Source: Streptococcus xiaochunlingii (GTDB taxonomy: Bacteria > Bacillota > Bacilli > Lactobacillales > Streptococcaceae). Taken from it: a stretch of DNA of 64,000 bases. Shown one piece after another: positions 37,322 through 47,505 of this stretch (position 1 is its first letter; each line of letters opens with the position of its first letter). The translations under genes were made by a program, and so were the position numbers. The notes under the pieces were generated by a model. That model was not told where the DNA came from, did not search any database, and saw only the letters and a program-made list of their open reading frames with translations. The DNA lies in the NCBI RefSeq assembly GCF_006385805.1, contig NZ_VFSG01000002.1, positions 62,001 to 126,000 of the forward strand, given 5' to 3'.

Positions 37322-37349
37322 AGTAAAACGCTTTCAAAAACAATACAAT
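37322..37349 (+). promoter_or_regulatory. levD core promoter with cre-like site
   Basis: -10 TACAAT (37344-37349) without a usable -35, preceded by AAAACGCTTTCA (37325-37336), which fits the core of a CcpA cre. It reads as activator-dependent and catabolite repressed. Confidence 0.65.
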
Positions 37350-37375
37350 AAGGTCATCATAAAGGAGGAGAAAGG

Positions 37376-37816
37376 ATGAAGTATCTGGTATTGGTCAGTC
37401 ATGGTGGACTGGCAGAAGGTCTGAAAAGTTCGCTGGCAATGTTTGCTGGGGATAAGATAGATCAGGTGATTGCGGTCGGACTGAAAGAAGGCAAATCGGT
37501 AGATGATTTTGCTCATGATTTTCGTCAGGCGATTTCCCATTTAACAGATGAGGACTCTGTCTTAGTTCTAGCAGACATTGTAGGTGGCAGTCCTTTGACA
37601 ACGGCAACGACAGTGCTAGAGGAGCAAGGAAAGCTGAGTACAGCCTTGATCTTAGGTGGAATGAACTTGACCATGGCGCTGACAGCAGTTGTGATGAAGG
37701 ACATGATGGAGGGGGCTGATTTAGCCCAGGTGATTTTATCCGAAGCTTCCACAGCCTTGCAAGAATTTACCCTTGCCCCGGTAGAGGGTGACGATGATGA
37801 AGAAGATGATATTTAA
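37376..37816 (+). CDS. levD: PTS mannose/fructose family EIIA (LevD type)
   Basis: 146 aa. Phospho-His in LVLVSHGGLAEG (His9) and ADIVGGSPLTTA. Separate EIIA rather than an EIIAB fusion, as in levDEFG of S. mutans and B. subtilis. Strong ribosome site AAAGGAGG. The DDDEEDDI tail is also found on the EIIC (DDDEEDI). Confidence 0.92.
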   Translation: MKYLVLVSHGGLAEGLKSSLAMFAGDKIDQVIAVGLKEGKSVDDFAHDFRQAISHLTDEDSVLVLADIVGGSPLTTATTVLEEQGKLSTALILGGMNLTMALTAVVMKDMMEGADLAQVILSEASTALQEFTLAPVEGDDDEEDDI

Positions 37817-37833
37817 CTAAGGGAGGTTAGAAA

Positions 37834-38328
37834 ATGGTAGTATCATTTGTGCGGATTGACGACCGTATGATCCACGGTCAAACAGTAACTCGATGGGCTA
37901 AAGAAAAGCCTTGTGATGGCTTGATCGCCGTCAACGACGCAGCAGCTTCCAACAAGGTCTTGATTCAAGCCTATAAAGGGGCTTCAGATAAGAAAACCTT
38001 TGTTTGGACCAAGGAAGCTTTCAAAGAAAAATCTGCCAAAGTAACGGAATCAGAAACTCGCTATTTCTTGATTACTAAGAACCCCATCGATATGAAAGAA
38101 ATTTTGGTAGACCAAGGGTTTGTCCCAGGCGATGTCAAAGAAATCATTGTCGGTCCTGCAAATGACCGTCCGGGTGCTGTGAAATTGGGAAATAACCAAT
38201 CCATCACCCAGGAAGAAGCAGAAGCCATCGAAGCCATTCAGGCTGCAGGCTACAAGGTGAAATTCCAGTTGCTTCCAGATGTATCCATCGGTTACTGGGA
38301 TGATTTTAAATCAAAATTCGGATTCTAG
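37834..38328 (+). CDS. levE: PTS mannose/fructose family EIIB (LevE type)
   Basis: 164 aa. VRIDDRMIHGQTVTRWAK carries the phosphorylated His (about 14). Passes phosphate from EIIA to sugar bound at EIIC/EIID. 17 bases behind levD. Confidence 0.94.
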   Translation: MVVSFVRIDDRMIHGQTVTRWAKEKPCDGLIAVNDAAASNKVLIQAYKGASDKKTFVWTKEAFKEKSAKVTESETRYFLITKNPIDMKEILVDQGFVPGDVKEIIVGPANDRPGAVKLGNNQSITQEEAEAIEAIQAAGYKVKFQLLPDVSIGYWDDFKSKFGF

Positions 38329-38390
38329 AGAGGGGAGCATCCTAGCTCTTCGTCACTAAACTATACTTACAAACAAAAGGAGCGTTTGTT

Positions 38391-39233
38391 ATGACAATTT
38401 CATGGATTCAAGCAATCTTGCTTGGTATTTTCGCCAGCTTGTCTTCAATGCCTGGTATGGGTGGTTCCAGTATCGGGAACTATACACTTGGTCGTCCCCT
38501 AGTTGGTGGGTTGATCTCAGGGTTAATCCTTGGAGATGTGACAACCGGTATCATGGTCGGGGTTGCCCTTCAGGTCGTTTATATCGCTTTGGTAACACCT
38601 GGTGGAACTGTATCTGCTGATGTACGGGCTATTTCTTATATCGGAATTCCCCTTTCTATCTTATTTGTTCATGCTAACAATATCACGGGTGAGGCAGCAA
38701 TTGCAGCGGCAGCAGCCCCAATCGGTGCAGCCGTTGGGACTATCGGTACCGTTCTTTTCTACGGTACTGCAACCATGAACTTGCTTTGGCAACATATCGG
38801 TTGGAAAGCCGTTGAAGAAGGAAACTTCAAAAAACTCTACGCAGTTGATTGGGTTTACCCATGGATTTCTCACTTCCTCTTCTCCTTCCTTCCAACCATG
38901 ATTATCACCAAATACGGTGAAAACATGGTGGATTTGATGAAACAATACCTTCCAATGGATGGTTACTGGATGAAAGCCCTCTTTACAGTCGGTGCCCTTC
39001 TTCCATGTGTCGGTATTGCCATCCTCTTGAAGCAAATCGTTACAGAAGTAAGAGACTTCATTCCATTCTTTGTTGGATTTACCTTGGCAAAATCTCTTGG
39101 CTTGAACTTGGTAGCGAGTGCGGTAGTTTCATTGATCTTTGCAGTGATCTACTATGAACTTGAAGTGATTAAAACAATGAAAGTCGTCCCTGCTGGAGTA
39201 AATGACTTTGACGATGATGAGGAGGATATCTAA
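38391..39233 (+). CDS. levF: PTS mannose/fructose family EIIC (LevF type)
   Basis: 280 aa polytopic protein. SSMPGMGGSSIGNYTLGRPLV and LVTPGGTVSADVRAISYIGIPL are conserved EII-Sor segments. Strongly host-optimised codons indicate high expression. Ends 1 base before levG. Confidence 0.94.
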   Translation: MTISWIQAILLGIFASLSSMPGMGGSSIGNYTLGRPLVGGLISGLILGDVTTGIMVGVALQVVYIALVTPGGTVSADVRAISYIGIPLSILFVHANNITGEAAIAAAAAPIGAAVGTIGTVLFYGTATMNLLWQHIGWKAVEEGNFKKLYAVDWVYPWISHFLFSFLPTMIITKYGENMVDLMKQYLPMDGYWMKALFTVGALLPCVGIAILLKQIVTEVRDFIPFFVGFTLAKSLGLNLVASAVVSLIFAVIYYELEVIKTMKVVPAGVNDFDDDEEDI

Positions 39234-39234
39234 G

Positions 39235-40071
39235 ATGGCTGATAAAAAGAAAATTTCAAAGAAAACGTTAACCAAAGCATTCCATCATTGGTATTATGGT
39301 CACTTGACTTGTTTTTCTCAAGAACACATGCAAACCTTTGGGTATTTGACTTCAATGCTTCCAATCGTGGAAGAAATGTATGATTCCAAAGAAGAACAAA
39401 AAGAAGCCATGCAAACCTATACAGCCTTCTTCAACACGGAACCACAATTGGGATCATTGGTTGTAGGGATCACAGCTGGTTTGGAAGAAGCGCGTGCCAA
39501 TGGAGAAGCAGTAGATGGCGAAACCATCAACGGGATGCGTGCTGGTTTGATGGGTCCAATCGCTGGGATTGGGGACTCCTTGGTTGTTGGGACCTTAATT
39601 CCTGTACTTCTCGGGATTGCCCTTGGTCTTTCTAAAGGCGGAAACATTGCAGGAGCTCTCTTCTATATCGTCGTTTGGAACCTCTTGGTCTACTTAGGCA
39701 TGCGTTTCGCCTTCTTCAAAGGCTATCACTTAGGGGACAAGGCTGTTGAATTCCTTGTAGGACCAAAAGGACAAGCCCTTCGTAAAGCAATTAGTGTGGT
39801 CGGTGGTATGGTCATCGGTGCCGTAGCAGCGACTTGGGTCTCTGTTACAACAGCCCTCGAATTCAAAAATGCTGATGGAGAAGCCTTCCTTAAAATCCAA
39901 GAAAAGATTGATGGCGTCTATCCAGGTCTCTTGACTGCTGCCTTTATCACGCTTTGCTGGTGGCTCATGGCGAAGAAGAAAGTCTCACCAAACAAGGTCA
40001 TGCTTCTCTTAGTCATCATCGCCTTAGCTGGGGTAGCTCTTGGAATCTTTGACCCAGGTCTCAAATACTAA
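39235..40071 (+). CDS. levG: PTS mannose/fructose family EIID (LevG type)
   Basis: 278 aa from ATG 39235. HHWYYGHLTCFSQEHMQTFGYLTSM, GLMGPIAGIGDSLVVGTLIPVLLGI and C-terminal helices are EIID signatures. Forms the sugar channel with EIIC. Confidence 0.94.
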   Translation: MADKKKISKKTLTKAFHHWYYGHLTCFSQEHMQTFGYLTSMLPIVEEMYDSKEEQKEAMQTYTAFFNTEPQLGSLVVGITAGLEEARANGEAVDGETINGMRAGLMGPIAGIGDSLVVGTLIPVLLGIALGLSKGGNIAGALFYIVVWNLLVYLGMRFAFFKGYHLGDKAVEFLVGPKGQALRKAISVVGGMVIGAVAATWVSVTTALEFKNADGEAFLKIQEKIDGVYPGLLTAAFITLCWWLMAKKKVSPNKVMLLLVIIALAGVALGIFDPGLKY

Positions 40072-40105
40072 GAGAAAACTGGAAACAGTTTATTGCAACC
40101 GGAGC

Positions 40106-40160
40106 ATTGAGAATGAAGTACGTGACCTCCTTTACGAATACTTCATTCTCAATTTTTATT
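40106..40160 (+). terminator. Strong terminator after levG, with a cin-box in its right arm
   Basis: 15-bp perfect stem (40106-40120 with 40139-40153) and a T-rich tail. The loop/right arm contains TACGAATA (40133-40140), an exact ComX box. Confidence 0.85.
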
Positions 40161-40173
40161 GAAGGAGGCATCT

Positions 40174-40467
40174 ATGCACACCAGACAAGAATTAATAAAA
40201 GGGTATGAGACGGAAATTCGCTACCAACGCCATATGTTGGAAAACTTGGGTCGCTGGTTTAGTGTGCTCTTTCTCATGGCCAGTATTGGTGGACTGCTGA
40301 TTTATTTCTTTCACAAGACTTCCCTCCTATTTTTGATCTTAGGTAGCTTGATTGCCCTGATTGGAATAGCAGGGATGTTGCTAGTGGGGTATGGGATGTA
40401 TCGTGGTCGAGCCAACTTACAAAAAGTCATCCAAGCTTACCAACAAAAACTAAATTTGGTTGGCTAG
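40174..40467 (+). CDS. Small two-span membrane protein (LevX position)
   Basis: 97 aa from ATG 40174 (ribosome site GAAGGAGG). Charged N-terminus, two membrane spans (about 30-49 and 52-76) and a basic C-terminus. It takes the place of levX, the uncharacterised last gene of the S. mutans lev operon, but is separated from levG here by a strong terminator. Confidence 0.72.
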   Translation: MHTRQELIKGYETEIRYQRHMLENLGRWFSVLFLMASIGGLLIYFFHKTSLLFLILGSLIALIGIAGMLLVGYGMYRGRANLQKVIQAYQQKLNLVG

Positions 40468-40473
40468 AAATCG

Positions 40474-40505
40474 AAAACACTTCGAAGAGATTGAGGTGTT
40501 TTTTT
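40474..40505 (+). terminator. Terminator before groES
   Basis: AAACACTTC/GAGGTGTTT-type hairpin with seven Ts. Confidence 0.8.
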
Positions 40506-40506
40506 C

Positions 40507-40572
40507 TTGACTATTTTTGACCAAGTGATACAATAGAAACATGAGTTAGCACTCGTTGCTGAAGAGTGCTAA
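40507..40572 (+). promoter_or_regulatory. groESL promoter and CIRCE operator
   Basis: TTGACT (40507-40512), 16-bp spacer, TACAAT (40529-40534). Then TTAGCACTC - 9 bases - GAGTGCTAA (40546-40572), a perfect CIRCE for HrcA. No CtsR heptads seen. Confidence 0.97.
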
Positions 40573-40594
40573 AATACAAGAACGGAGGAATGAC

Positions 40595-42525
<1,931 letters not shown>

Positions 42526-42532
42526 TCTGATA

Positions 42533-42850
42533 CCAATGATTGGTGCTAAAGCACCGAATCATTGGACGGTAGCCGCTATGTCGCGGTCTACCTAATCATC
42601 TTACTAAGAAAACAAAGAAGGCATTATCGGCCTTCTTTATTTTCTGTCGTAATCTGTGTGTTTGATTGAGACTATGCCTCTAATCATTTGACGCCAACCG
42701 CTATCAGGCGGTTTGGCTAAACGTCTTACTAGCTCAAAGGGAGGAAAGTATCGTTCCTCCCTTTTTCGCGTCGTAACCTGTGTAAAAGATTGGTACTAAA
42801 GTGCCTAATCATCTTACTAGCTCAAAGAGGTTGGCAAGTCTCCAATCCTC
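42533..42850 (+). repeat. Tandem structured repeats downstream of groEL (2.5 units of about 125 bases)
   Basis: Unit A 42533-42660, unit B 42661-42784, shortened unit C 42785-42850. Each has hairpin 1 (GATT-stem-loop-AATC) and a shared CTTACTA (42600, 42725, 42813); A and B also have hairpin 2 (42568-42592; 42693-42717). A gene-like terminator follows in A (42614-42638) and B (42736-42766), degenerate in C. In hairpin 2 the outer stem is GGTAG/CTACC in A and GCCAA/TTGGC in B, with constant CCGC/GCGG inside. Confidence 0.8.
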
Positions 42851-43348
42851 AATCAATCATTGGATGAACTGATTATTCTAATCTTTTCTTTGTGGCAGAA
42901 GGATGCATATTTATATATATTACGAAAGTTTGTGAAATAAATTTGGCTGAAGCCTGTTTTTTCTACAGTTCGGTTTCCTTTCTTGAAGAAACTAAGATCA
43001 ATCCGATGAGGATCAGAGCAGTTATTTGAGGTGCGGATTTTTGTTTACATATAGTGATGTTAAGGGAAGAATAACCTTTGAAGCTGGTGGATAGATAGTT
43101 GGTATTTTGAAGTAACCTGCCTGTTCGATATTTGGAACAAAAATGCAATACAAATTCCTTTATTTTGTAACAAAGATGCGTTAAAATATAGGAAGTAGAT
43201 AAATGTTCTACACTAGAGCAAGGGGGGAATATTTCCCACATACATGTCTAAAGACAAAAACTTGATCGAATAAATTAAAACTTTTTGATTCTTAATTTTT
43301 ATCGACCTTTTTCATATTAAACTTTTTCATCCACCCCTTGCTAAGGCT
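42851..43348. other. Non-coding AT-rich stretch, possible small RNA at its right end
   Basis: No convincing gene; a 92-codon minus-strand frame lacks a ribosome site and coding character. AGCAAGGGG (about 43217) and CCCCTTGCT (about 43335) can pair across 120 bases, ending next to the terminator at 43349, so a transcript of about 180 bases is possible. Confidence 0.4.
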
Positions 43349-43376
43349 CTTCCAGATTTTTCTGGGGGAGTTTTTT
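43349..43376 (+). terminator. Terminator upstream of vex1
   Basis: CTC-TT-CCAG/CTGG-GG-GAG stem followed by seven Ts. There is no annotated gene just before it, which implies an unannotated transcript. Confidence 0.78.
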
Positions 43377-43479
43377 TCTATTTCATAAACATTTCACATT
43401 TCTTTTCTATAATAACTATAACAAATGATGAAAGCGTCCACATTTGATTTCTGTGGACCTTGAAATGGAGGGTGAGTTC

Positions 43480-44742
43480 ATGCTCTTACAACAGGCAATT
43501 GCCTATATTACTCGAAAAAGAACGAGGAATCTGGTTCTCTTTCTGATTCTCCTCTTGATCCTCTCTTGCTTATATTTCTGTTTTTCACTGATGCAAGTAG
43601 GAGGAAGGCTGGAGGACCATATCAAACAGTCGGCTGGGACCAGTTTTGCCCTGACCAGTAAGCAGGGGAATACTCCCTTTGCGCTGAAGGAGGCTGAAAA
43701 GGTGCAGCGACTAGCTGGGGTGGGAGCCATGGTTCCTCAATATGAAAGTCCCGTTCGCATTCTTGGTAAAGAAGCGGTGACGGGACAGCAGTCGGTAGAG
43801 CGGGACGATTTGGGGCAGGAAGCCAAGCAAGCGCTAGGCGCTGTTTTCACCCAGAAGACAGACCAGCACCTGGATTTCCGCAGTGGTAGTTTCCAACTGG
43901 TGCAAGGCAAGCACTTATCCGATCAGGCTCGCGGCCAGATCTTGATCCACGAAGAGTTGGCTAAGAAGAACAAGCTAAAGGTCGGAGATTCCTTGACTTT
44001 ATCCAGCTTTCAGATGGGAGAGACTCCTGCCAAAGAGCAAACCTTTAAAATCGTTGGCATTTTTTCGGGTAAGAAACAGGAAAAATTCACAGGGATGACC
44101 TCAGATCTGAGTGAAAACCAAGTCTACCTCCCTTATGAGGATGCGACCAAGCTCCTAGGTCTCAGTCAGCAAGAAGTGACCCAGGTCACCTTTGGCGTCA
44201 AAGATCCTGAGAAAATCGATGCCCTCTTGAAGCAAGTCAAAAGCTTGGATCTGGATTGGCAGTCTCTCCGTTTGGTCGAAGATCGCAAGGCCTTTGACCA
44301 GATGAAAGAATCCTCCCAGACCCTAGAAGGCCTGGTACGGATCATGATGATCGTCCTCCTAGTGACGGGAGCAGGTGCTCTATCGCTCTTACTCAGTCTC
44401 TGGACACGGGAGCGGATCCATGAAATCGGGGTGCTCTTATCCATTGGGAAGAGCAAGGGCCGGATCTTTAGACAGTTCCTCTTGGAAGTGGTGCTGGTAT
44501 CCTTACTAGCGGTGATCCCAGCCTTTCTCATCGGGCGGATGGTCAGCCATCGTTTTTTAGAGCAGTTTGTCGGACAGACGGGTCAACAGCAGACCCTAGA
44601 CTTGCTCAACCAAGTCCCTCAAGGCCTTTCCTTAGGAATCGCCTATGCTAGCCTCTTGTGCTTGATCCTTCTGTCGCTCGGTGTAACGACCAGCATGATC
44701 TGGCGCAAGACCCCAAAAGAAATATTAACAAAAATGAGTTAA
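43480..44742 (+). CDS. vex1: ABC transporter permease Vex1
   Basis: 420 aa from ATG 43480 (GGAGGGTG ribosome site). FtsX/MacB-like layout: N-terminal helix, large extracellular domain (about 45-280), then three helices. Gene order permease-ATPase-permease-regulator-kinase matches pneumococcal vex123-vncRS. Substrate unknown; the family exports peptides. Confidence 0.88.
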   Translation: MLLQQAIAYITRKRTRNLVLFLILLLILSCLYFCFSLMQVGGRLEDHIKQSAGTSFALTSKQGNTPFALKEAEKVQRLAGVGAMVPQYESPVRILGKEAVTGQQSVERDDLGQEAKQALGAVFTQKTDQHLDFRSGSFQLVQGKHLSDQARGQILIHEELAKKNKLKVGDSLTLSSFQMGETPAKEQTFKIVGIFSGKKQEKFTGMTSDLSENQVYLPYEDATKLLGLSQQEVTQVTFGVKDPEKIDALLKQVKSLDLDWQSLRLVEDRKAFDQMKESSQTLEGLVRIMMIVLLVTGAGALSLLLSLWTRERIHEIGVLLSIGKSKGRIFRQFLLEVVLVSLLAVIPAFLIGRMVSHRFLEQFVGQTGQQQTLDLLNQVPQGLSLGIAYASLLCLILLSLGVTTSMIWRKTPKEILTKMS

Positions 44743-44757
44743 GGAGAAATGACACAT

Positions 44758-45390
44758 ATGTTAGAACTCAAGAATGTAGCCTATAGTTACCAAAGCTATA
44801 GTGAAGATATCCTCTCAAATGTGAACTATCAGTTCGAAAATGGGACATTTTACAGTATTATTGGTCAGTCAGGAACTGGGAAATCGACCCTCCTCTCCCT
44901 CTTGGCTGGTCTGGACAATCCCAAGAAGGGTCAGGTTCTCTTTGATGGGGAGGACATCCAGACCAAAGGGTCTAGCTACCACCGCAAGCACCATGTCTCC
45001 CTGGTCTTCCAGAATTACAATCTAATCGATTATTTGACGCCGCTGGAAAATGTCCGTCTGGTTAACAAACAGGCTGGGAAAGAGATTCTCTTGGAATTGG
45101 GATTGGACGAAACGCAAATCAAACGCAATGTCCTGCAATTATCTGGAGGACAACAACAGCGGGTGGCCATTGCGCGTGCGCTCGTTTCAGAAGCACCTGT
45201 CATCTTGGCAGATGAGCCGACAGGAAACTTAGATGAACAGACAGCCGGTGACATTATTGCCATTTTGAAGAAGTTGGCCAAGGAACGTCAAAAATGTGTC
45301 ATTGTCGTCACCCACAGTAAGGAAGTGGCAGAGGCCTCCGATGTGGTCTTGGAATTGAGTCGCCGTAGCCTCGTTGAGAAGAGCAAGTAA
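44758..45390 (+). CDS. vex2: ABC transporter ATP-binding protein Vex2
   Basis: 210 aa; ATG 44758 is preferred over 44749 because AAGGAG would be only 2 bases from the latter. Walker A GQSGTGKST, signature LSGGQQQRVAIARAL, Walker B VILADEPTGNLDE. MacB/LolD-like. Confidence 0.94.
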   Translation: MLELKNVAYSYQSYSEDILSNVNYQFENGTFYSIIGQSGTGKSTLLSLLAGLDNPKKGQVLFDGEDIQTKGSSYHRKHHVSLVFQNYNLIDYLTPLENVRLVNKQAGKEILLELGLDETQIKRNVLQLSGGQQQRVAIARALVSEAPVILADEPTGNLDEQTAGDIIAILKKLAKERQKCVIVVTHSKEVAEASDVVLELSRRSLVEKSK

Positions 45391-45402
45391 GGAGGGAATG
45401 CT

Positions 45403-46779
45403 ATGTTGCGAAATGCTTTTGCTTATATCACACGTAAATGGCCCAAGTCTCTCTTGCTCTTTGCCATCATTCTCCTCATGGGGACCTTGAGCTTGATTGG
45501 ACTCTCCATGAAGGGAGCGACCCAACAAGCTTCATCGGAAAGCCTGGGATCCATCACCAATAGCTTCTCCATGCAGATCAACCGCAGGACCAATCCAGGA
45601 ACCCCTCGGGGAGCTGGGAATCTCAGAGGAGAAGATATCGAAAAAATCAGCCAGGTAGAGGGGATCACCTCCTCCATCAAGCGGATCAATGCCATCGCAG
45701 ATATCCTAGACCACGAGATTATTGAGACTGAAGAAACCCTGCAAAATCAATCTCCAGAGCGGGCCAAGCACTTTAAGAACACCTTGATGGTGACAGGGGT
45801 CAATGACTCTTCTAAAGAAGATAAGTTTGTCTCTGGAGCCTACAAGCTGGTCCAAGGAGAGCACCTGACAGACAAGGACAAAAACCAAATCCTCATGCAC
45901 GAAGATTTGGCGAAAAAGAATGGTCTCAAGGTGGGCGATAAGGTGCGTCTCAAGTCCAATCTCTACGATGCTGACAATGAAAAAGGGGCTAATGAAACTG
46001 TCGAAGTAACCATTAAAGGTCTGTTCTCAGGGAAGAACCAAGCTCCTCTAACTTACGCCCAAGAATTGTATGAAGATACCCTCATTTCTGACCTAGATAC
46101 AGCTGCCAAGCTCTATGGCAATACTGTTCAAACAGCTACCTATGAGGATGCGACCTTCTTTGCCAAAGGGGATCAAGACCTCGATAAATTAATCGAAAAA
46201 ATCAAAGCCTTGGATATCCCATGGAATTACTTTGACTTGGTTAAGAGCTCTTCCAACTACCCAGCCTTGCAAAAATCGATCAGCAGCATGTTCCAAGTGG
46301 CGGACTACTTGTTTATCGGTAGCCTCATCTTTGCTAGCTTGCTTCTCACCCTTCTCCTCGTCTTGTGGCTCAATGCCCGTCGCAGAGAAGTGGGTATCTT
46401 GCTGGCTTTAGGACTTTCTAAGGTGCAGATTGCGGGACAATTCGTGGCAGAATTAGTCATGATTTCCATCCCAGCCTTCCTCCTCTCCTATGGAGTTGCA
46501 GGACTTCTTGCCAAAGGAGTCGGAGATACGGTGCTTAAGAACGTAACCAGTGGCATTGCCAAACAAATGGCTCAAGAATCCTCTGCAGCCAACCTTGGTG
46601 GAGGAGCTGAGGCAGAAAGCTTCAGTAAGACCCTGACTGATATCCATATGGATATCCAACCGAGCCAATTGTTGGTGATTGTCTTGGTCGGTGGGCTCCT
46701 CTTGATCCTGGTTTCCATCCTTTCTTCTCAATGGCTCTTGCATAAGAAACCAAAGGAACTCTTGGTGGATGTCGAATAA
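45403..46779 (+). CDS. vex3: ABC transporter permease Vex3
   Basis: 458 aa, same FtsX layout as Vex1, with both halves related. N-terminal MLRNAFAYITRKWPKSLLLFAIILLMGTLSLIGLSMKGAT is close to pneumococcal Vex3. Forms the transporter with Vex1 and two Vex2. Confidence 0.93.
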   Translation: MLRNAFAYITRKWPKSLLLFAIILLMGTLSLIGLSMKGATQQASSESLGSITNSFSMQINRRTNPGTPRGAGNLRGEDIEKISQVEGITSSIKRINAIADILDHEIIETEETLQNQSPERAKHFKNTLMVTGVNDSSKEDKFVSGAYKLVQGEHLTDKDKNQILMHEDLAKKNGLKVGDKVRLKSNLYDADNEKGANETVEVTIKGLFSGKNQAPLTYAQELYEDTLISDLDTAAKLYGNTVQTATYEDATFFAKGDQDLDKLIEKIKALDIPWNYFDLVKSSSNYPALQKSISSMFQVADYLFIGSLIFASLLLTLLLVLWLNARRREVGILLALGLSKVQIAGQFVAELVMISIPAFLLSYGVAGLLAKGVGDTVLKNVTSGIAKQMAQESSAANLGGGAEAESFSKTLTDIHMDIQPSQLLVIVLVGGLLLILVSILSSQWLLHKKPKELLVDVE

Positions 46780-46783
46780 GAGA

Positions 46784-46813
46784 TTGTTTCCTAAAATAGA
46801 AATAGGGTATAAT
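46784..46813 (+). promoter_or_regulatory. vncRS promoter
   Basis: TTGTTT (46784-46789), 18-bp spacer, TATAAT (46808-46813), with its -35 starting 4 bases after the vex3 stop. Confidence 0.65.
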
Positions 46814-46851
46814 AGGAGGTAGAAGAAGTTTCTTAGATAAAAGGAAAGTGT

Positions 46852-47505
46852 ATGAAGATACTAATCGTAGAAGATGAAGTCCTGATCCGCGAAGGGATGA
46901 GCGACTATCTCATGGAATGTGGCTATGAGGTCTTTGAAGCAGGTGATGGGCAGGAGGCCCTGGACCTCTTTCTCAGAGAGATACCAGATCTGGTCTTGCT
47001 GGACATCCAGCTCCCTATCCTCAATGGCTTGGAAGTGCTCAAGACCATCCGGAAGACCAGCTCAGTCCCTGTCCTTATGCTGACGGCCTTCCATGACGAA
47101 GACTATAAGTTGACAGCCTTTGGAGAGTTGGCAGATGGCTACCTGGAAAAACCCTTCTCCTTGTCCCTCTTGAAGGTCCGTATCGAAGCTATTTTTAAAA
47201 AGCTTCAACCTTCCCGGGTCTTCACCTATGGAGAGGCACGGGTGGATTTTGAGAGCTACACAGCCAGCCTAGCAGGCCAAGCCATTTCCATGAATGCCAA
47301 GGAGTTGGAAATCTTGGAATACTTGCTCCAGCATGAGGGCAAGGCCCGGACCCGCTCTCAAATCCTCGATGCCGTTTGGAAGGAGACGGAGGAGATTCCT
47401 TTTGACCGGGTGATCGATGTCTATATCAAGGAACTACGAAAAAAACTGGAGCTGGACTGTATCGTTACGGTACGCAATGTCGGCTATAAATTGGAGAGAC
47501 CATGA
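46852..47505 (+). CDS. vncR: Response regulator VncR (OmpR family)
   Basis: 217 aa. Receiver with phospho-Asp in DLVLLDIQLPILNG and Lys in GYLEKPFS, then a winged-helix domain (RTRSQILDAVWKE...VIDVYIKELRKKL). In pneumococcus VncR controls vex; here too it is adjacent. Overlaps vncS by 4 bases. Confidence 0.93.
   Translation: MKILIVEDEVLIREGMSDYLMECGYEVFEAGDGQEALDLFLREIPDLVLLDIQLPILNGLEVLKTIRKTSSVPVLMLTAFHDEDYKLTAFGELADGYLEKPFSLSLLKVRIEAIFKKLQPSRVFTYGEARVDFESYTASLAGQAISMNAKELEILEYLLQHEGKARTRSQILDAVWKETEEIPFDRVIDVYIKELRKKLELDCIVTVRNVGYKLERP

Noticed and set aside
42963..43241. 92-codon minus-strand reading frame between groEL and vex1
   Set aside because: No ribosome site, Cys/Ser-rich low-complexity product, and it lies in a region better explained as non-coding RNA.
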